NCBI GenBank assembly: GCA_017634975.1
Contig: JAGBMJ010000093.1
Span: 98,099-162,098, forward strand
Direction: 5' to 3'
Origin: Lachnospiraceae bacterium
GTDB lineage: Bacteria > Bacillota > Clostridia > Lachnospirales > Lachnospiraceae
Length of the DNA stretch: 64,000 bases
Shown: one piece after another, positions 60,804 through 64,000 of the stretch
Layout of the letters: each line of letters opens with the position of its first letter
How positions within the stretch are numbered: the stretch's first letter is position 1
The notes under the pieces: generated by a model
The model's input: the letters and a program-made list of their open reading frames with translations, nothing else
What the model was told of the DNA's origin: nothing
Database searches by the model: none
Program-made: the position numbers and the translations under genes

Positions 60804-61040
60804 CTATACCAGACTGGCCTCATATGCCTCCGTCATCTCGCTGACAAACCGGTCCGGGTGTTCCCCGGCAAGCCCTCCGTGACCGAGTTCTTTAAAGATC
60901 TTCACCTGAAACGGATACCCTTTTGCCTTCAGTTCCTCCAGACTGTTAGCGAATTTCTTATCCACCGTTCCCTTGATCCCATACCATAAATACACGTTAG
61001 ATCTATTAAACAGTGAGTAATCCGTCTTTTTATTCCGCAA
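60804..61040 (-). pseudogene. C-terminal fragment of an alpha/beta hydrolase
   Basis: 78 codons (SNVYLWYGIKGTVDKKFANS then FKELGHGGLAGEHPDRFVSEM) that align with the last third of the complete hydrolase just upstream (IALWCGSDEPYAIKSHNIIK, GYGHGELLSKHREEFVTKVE). The nucleophile is missing and the fragment overlaps the end of the intact gene by 11 nt in another frame. Best explained as a tandem paralogue that lost its first two thirds. Confidence 0.75.
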
Positions 61041-61950
61041 AAAAGCTTTCCACTTTTGTTACAAATTCTTCTCTGTGTTTTGAAAGAAGTTCTCCGTGCC
61101 CATACCCGTCAAACAGTGTTTCCGTATAGTTTGCGATATGTGCCTTAATGATATTGTGTGATTTGATTGCATATGGCTCATCACTGCCGCACCATAATGC
61201 AATCTCGGTATCCATGATCATCGCCTGCGGATCCACCTCGTAAGTATAGCATGCATAGGCTGCGCGGCTCATATTTTCATAGGTCATATGATTTGCTGTC
61301 ATATCTTTTACAACCATATCTTTTGCTTCTTCCTCGGTGATCCCCATCAATTTACAGGCGATCGTCATGATACCCAGATCAAAATCTTCTCCTGCCAGAG
61401 CCTTCTCATGAAAATCATAATAATTCGTGGAAGTCATATATGCCGCCATCGGTCCCTGATCCGCAACATAGATCCCGTCCAGGATTACTTTATCAATGGT
61501 TATTTCTTTCCGTTCCAGCATATTGTAGATCGTGGTGGCTCCCATGGATATACCGTATGCATATTCGATATGACCACCACATTCTGTTTTTATATAATCC
61601 TCAATATAGGCGCATTCATTATCGATCGAATCGAATACAGTATCCTGATTTCCTTCCATTCCATGCATCGTCGGTACGATCAGATAATATTTCTCCGAGA
61701 GTTCATTGCAATAATCCGCCAGCATCTTTCCATCCATATACATCCCATGCACCATCAGCACCGTCGGATTTTCGGGATCTCCATAGGTATCAAAAACCAT
61801 ATCTGCTTTCTTTACATCAAAGGAACCTACCTGTTCCTCAAATGCTTTGACTTTCAATGCAAAGAAGCCGCAAAACCCAAGTACTGCAACCAGCACTCCT
61901 CCCAGCACTCCCAAAATAATCTTTTTTCCTTTTTTGCTCTTTGTTTTCAT
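61030..61950 (-). CDS. Membrane-anchored alpha/beta hydrolase
   Basis: A 306-residue enzyme with an N-terminal signal anchor (about 10-32: IILGVLGGVLVAVLGFCGFF) and an extracytoplasmic hydrolase domain: VLMVHGMYMDG (oxyanion), nucleophile elbow YGISMGATTIYNML near 146, LWCGSDEPYA (acid) and GYGHGELL (His). Esterase or lipase-like. Divergent from an AraC regulator that probably controls it. AAGGAGGA precedes the ATG. Confidence 0.82.
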   Translation of the reverse strand: MKTKSKKGKKIILGVLGGVLVAVLGFCGFFALKVKAFEEQVGSFDVKKADMVFDTYGDPENPTVLMVHGMYMDGKMLADYCNELSEKYYLIVPTMHGMEGNQDTVFDSIDNECAYIEDYIKTECGGHIEYAYGISMGATTIYNMLERKEITIDKVILDGIYVADQGPMAAYMTSTNYYDFHEKALAGEDFDLGIMTIACKLMGITEEEAKDMVVKDMTANHMTYENMSRAAYACYTYEVDPQAMIMDTEIALWCGSDEPYAIKSHNIIKAHIANYTETLFDGYGHGELLSKHREEFVTKVESFFAE

Positions 61951-62087
61951 ATCCGTCCTCCTTGTTATACTACGGATCTTACTTCCGGATTAGACAAAAA
62001 TATATATCCATTCAGCAAAAAAGGTTCATTTAGCATTTGATTTATGATATGATAAATTCATAGTACTTTACAACGGATGGAGTTATT

Positions 62088-63047
62088 ATGACAAAAGAAA
62101 CTTTTGCAAAAGAGATAAGTGCGGTTCTTTCGGACACAAAAAACGTTCACGTTCTGGAGCATAAATTCAACAACGGTCAGATCCGTATGACGACTTTCCC
62201 CATTGTTTCCGGCATTTATCTGGTGCTGAATGAAGTAGAGGGTTACGAGATCCCATTTGATATATACAGCAGTTCCTCATCCATGTATACGATCAACTAT
62301 TGTCTGTCCGGAAGATGTGAATTTCATAATCTTGAAAACGCTGTCGGATATATCTCGCCCGGGATTACCTGCATCGGCAAAAAAGAACATCTGAGCAATT
62401 TTTCGTATCCTCTCAGTTCCTATACCGGATACGAGATCTATTTTATCGAAAGACTGTACAACGCTGAAACCAGACAGTTCCTTAATCTTTTTGAACTCGA
62501 TATCCCCTCTCTCTTTTCCTCCTATATTCAGGAAAATACATTTTTTCTCGGAAAACACACGGATACCCGTCCAAACCCGTTTACAGCTCTTATTTCATCC
62601 ACTCCGATCAACCTCGGACAGATTCGCTGCAAGGTTATCCAACTTCTTCACTCTCTGCTGTATGACAATAGTATCATATCCGTCACACCACATTACATTA
62701 CCCCCGAGCAAAGCCGGATTGCAAAAAAGGCCCTCGACATCTTCGTCGAAGACCTTAGCATTCATATTCCTGTAAAAAAAGTTTCCGATCAATTCGGGAT
62801 CAGTGAGACCAGCCTGAAGAATTATTTCAGGGAAGTGTACGGGAACTGCATATCTGATTATCTTACTTCTCTTCGTATGAAAGAGGCTGCACGTCTTCTG
62901 GCGGATACAGATCTTTCTATCCTACAGATTGCAAACAAAGTCGGATATACCAACCAGGGCCGTTTCGCCAAAGTGTTTCAGCAATACCGGCATATGAAGC
63001 CTCTAGCCTATCGGCATTCCCATACAAAACACCCTATCGGATCTTGA
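62088..63047 (+). CDS. AraC-family regulator
   Basis: A 319-residue regulator: about 200 N-terminal residues of a sensor domain similar in plan to the YbtA-like protein at 13151-14131, then two helix-turn-helices (VKKVSDQFGISETSLKNYF near 230; ILQIANKVGYTNQGRFAKVF near 282), ending MKPLAYR. ATG 62088 with GGAG 7 nt upstream. Divergent from the anchored hydrolase and convergent with a methyltransferase. Confidence 0.86.
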   Translation: MTKETFAKEISAVLSDTKNVHVLEHKFNNGQIRMTTFPIVSGIYLVLNEVEGYEIPFDIYSSSSSMYTINYCLSGRCEFHNLENAVGYISPGITCIGKKEHLSNFSYPLSSYTGYEIYFIERLYNAETRQFLNLFELDIPSLFSSYIQENTFFLGKHTDTRPNPFTALISSTPINLGQIRCKVIQLLHSLLYDNSIISVTPHYITPEQSRIAKKALDIFVEDLSIHIPVKKVSDQFGISETSLKNYFREVYGNCISDYLTSLRMKEAARLLADTDLSILQIANKVGYTNQGRFAKVFQQYRHMKPLAYRHSHTKHPIGS

Positions 63048-63072
63048 GGATTCTCACATCTTTCAACGCTCC

Positions 63073-63663
63073 CTACTCTTTCCGGAAGACAATCTGTCTT
63101 TCACATAAACCAACTTTTGCCTGTCCTTTTTCCTGCAGCGACACTCTTTCTGCAGATGTGATCAGATCTATATCACGGTACATACAATCTTCCTCCGAAC
63201 AGTTTCCAACCGAAGCCGCATACATTCGGTTATAAGTATTCACAAATATTCCCCCCTCCGACAGAACCCTGCAAATTTCCTGTAATACCTGTTCCGGTTT
63301 CTTCCAAAAATAGAAGGTATCCGTTGTGATCACCGCATCGAAAAAATCATCCTGATAAGGGAGTTCACAGGCGTCCGCTATCTGCAGATCTGCTTTATTT
63401 CCAAGCCTTTTCGTCGCAGCATCAAACATATCCGCGGAGATATCCACCCCATACAATTCCGCTTCCGGGTACTCTCTTTGGATCAGTTCCAACTGTTTTC
63501 CGTTTCCGAAACCGATTTCAAGTATCCGTTTCTTTCCCTTCAGTATCCGGATATTGGCTTTATACATTTTATTATTCGACAGGTTCATGATTCCGGAGAG
63601 AAATCTTCCAAATCCACCTTCCGGTTTGCCGAATTGACGTATGAAATAATTCATCCTTTTCAA
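63073..63663 (-). CDS. Class I SAM-dependent methyltransferase
   Basis: A 196-residue enzyme with the full type-11 set: ILEIGFGNGKQLELIQREYP near 45, AELYGVDISADMF near 67, LQIADACELPYQDDFFDAVI near 93, and ILSEGG-like motif IV (CRVLSEGGIFVNTYNRMYA). Start either TTG 63663 or ATG 63654; neither has a strong ribosome site. It has a TTGATT-N17-TACACT promoter with a long palindrome containing the TTAG box. Substrate unknown. Confidence 0.83.
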   Translation of the reverse strand: MKRMNYFIRQFGKPEGGFGRFLSGIMNLSNNKMYKANIRILKGKKRILEIGFGNGKQLELIQREYPEAELYGVDISADMFDAATKRLGNKADLQIADACELPYQDDFFDAVITTDTFYFWKKPEQVLQEICRVLSEGGIFVNTYNRMYAASVGNCSEEDCMYRDIDLITSAERVSLQEKGQAKVGLCERQIVFRKE

Positions 63664-63761
63664 CTCACTTTCTTCCGGATCACCGCTATGGCACAGGGCA
63701 TACGTCCATCCACAATGTAATATTCTGCATTGCTATTCCTAACGATGATCATGGAAACAGT

Positions 63762-63820
63762 AGATGTGGTTAGATAAATCTAACCGCATCTAGTGTACCA
63801 CTTATACTCCGGAAAATCAA
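63762..63820 (-). promoter_or_regulatory. Methyltransferase promoter with extended TTAG palindrome
   Basis: TTGATT-N17-TACACT (63815-63820, 63792-63797). The box TTAG ATAAAT CTAA (63770-63783) is the centre of a 30-bp palindrome (63762-63791, 13 of 14 bp paired per arm) directly after the -10. Confidence 0.78.
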
Positions 63821-63842
63821 GTTCCGGAGATATTCGAAAGCC

Positions 63843-64000
63843 CATGAATCTGCCTTTACGTTACTATTCACAGCCCTTCGTGCTGTGATAGTAACGGGTT
63901 TTGCCAATAAAAATCGCCTGGGGCGATGGGCAAAACCCATCTCACTCAAAGTGTTTTGAGTCGTAATCGCGCAGCAAGTGCGCGATTCGACTGTGAATGG
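63843..64000. repeat. Composite palindromic repeat with copy 2 of the 54-nt element
   Basis: A hairpin CGTTACTATTCACAGC / GCTGTGATAGTAACG (63859-63896) is followed by GGTTTTGCC / GGGCAAAACC arms. The 54-nt core identical to 5028-5081 then occupies 63947-64000 and may continue past the window. Non-coding. Confidence 0.72.

Noticed and set aside
1-64000. tRNA, rRNA, prophage, integrase or transposase genes
   Set aside because: No recognisable RNA gene or recombinase was found on either strand despite the mobile-looking cassette structure.

Overview
This window looks like part of a chromosome of a low-to-mid-GC Bacillota, most likely a gut Lachnospiraceae. That placement is inferred from the gene families (Rrf2, DUF3793, Trep_Strep-type ECF S component, clostridial TetR cassettes), from the many TTGACA-N17-TAxxxT promoters and from short palindromic repeats; no rRNA, tRNA or housekeeping gene is present to confirm it. 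Nearly all genes lie on the minus strand. The plus strand carries only a partial Rrf2 regulator, three AraC regulators and two TetR regulators.

Region 1 (about 0.5-18.6 kb) looks like a metal or siderophore uptake locus. It holds three consecutive heterodimeric ABC pairs in which membrane and ATPase domains are fused, as in the exporter-fold importers YbtPQ and IrtAB. It also holds a complete ECF transporter (S, T and double ATPase), a flavodoxin, a DUF3793 protein, a DtxR-family repressor, two TetR regulators and an AraC regulator.

Region 2 (18.6-25.4 kb) is zinc/nickel related. It has a five-gene Opp/Nik-type importer and a zinc-binding lipoprotein whose ZnuA fold is interrupted by a ZinT domain. 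Each unit has a Fur/Zur-like inverted repeat upstream.

Region 3 (25.4-33.8 kb) is mixed: a MerR-methyltransferase fusion, a Cro/DUF2975 pair, a sugar isomerase and Gfo/Idh dehydrogenase divergent from an AraC, and a heavy-metal P-type ATPase broken by a frameshift. Several families of short palindromic elements sit here.

Region 4 (33.8-52.9 kb) is a mosaic of TetR-led cassettes whose cargo repeats: alpha/beta hydrolases (two BAAT-like), two small membrane protein families (four paralogues of a GD/PxW family and two of a 160-residue family), an ATC-hydrolase operon, and an FtsX/LolD exporter behind a nonsense-mutated ZinT lipoprotein and an internally deleted tetR. Region 5 (53-64 kb) has a TetR-controlled ABC-2 exporter fused by deletion to a truncated ECF ATPase, a double methyltransferase, a MntP-ZIP fusion, a hydrolase/AraC pair and another methyltransferase.

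The most striking unifying signal is a TTAG-N6-CTAA operator. I find ten exact copies, all intergenic and all overlapping or just downstream of promoters. The motif is embedded in the classical DtxR/IdeR 19-bp consensus, so much of the window, including the poorly characterised membrane protein, hydrolase and methyltransferase genes, may be one iron-responsive regulon. Remnants of tetR, ABC, ECF and hydrolase genes show that the cassettes have been duplicating and deleting.
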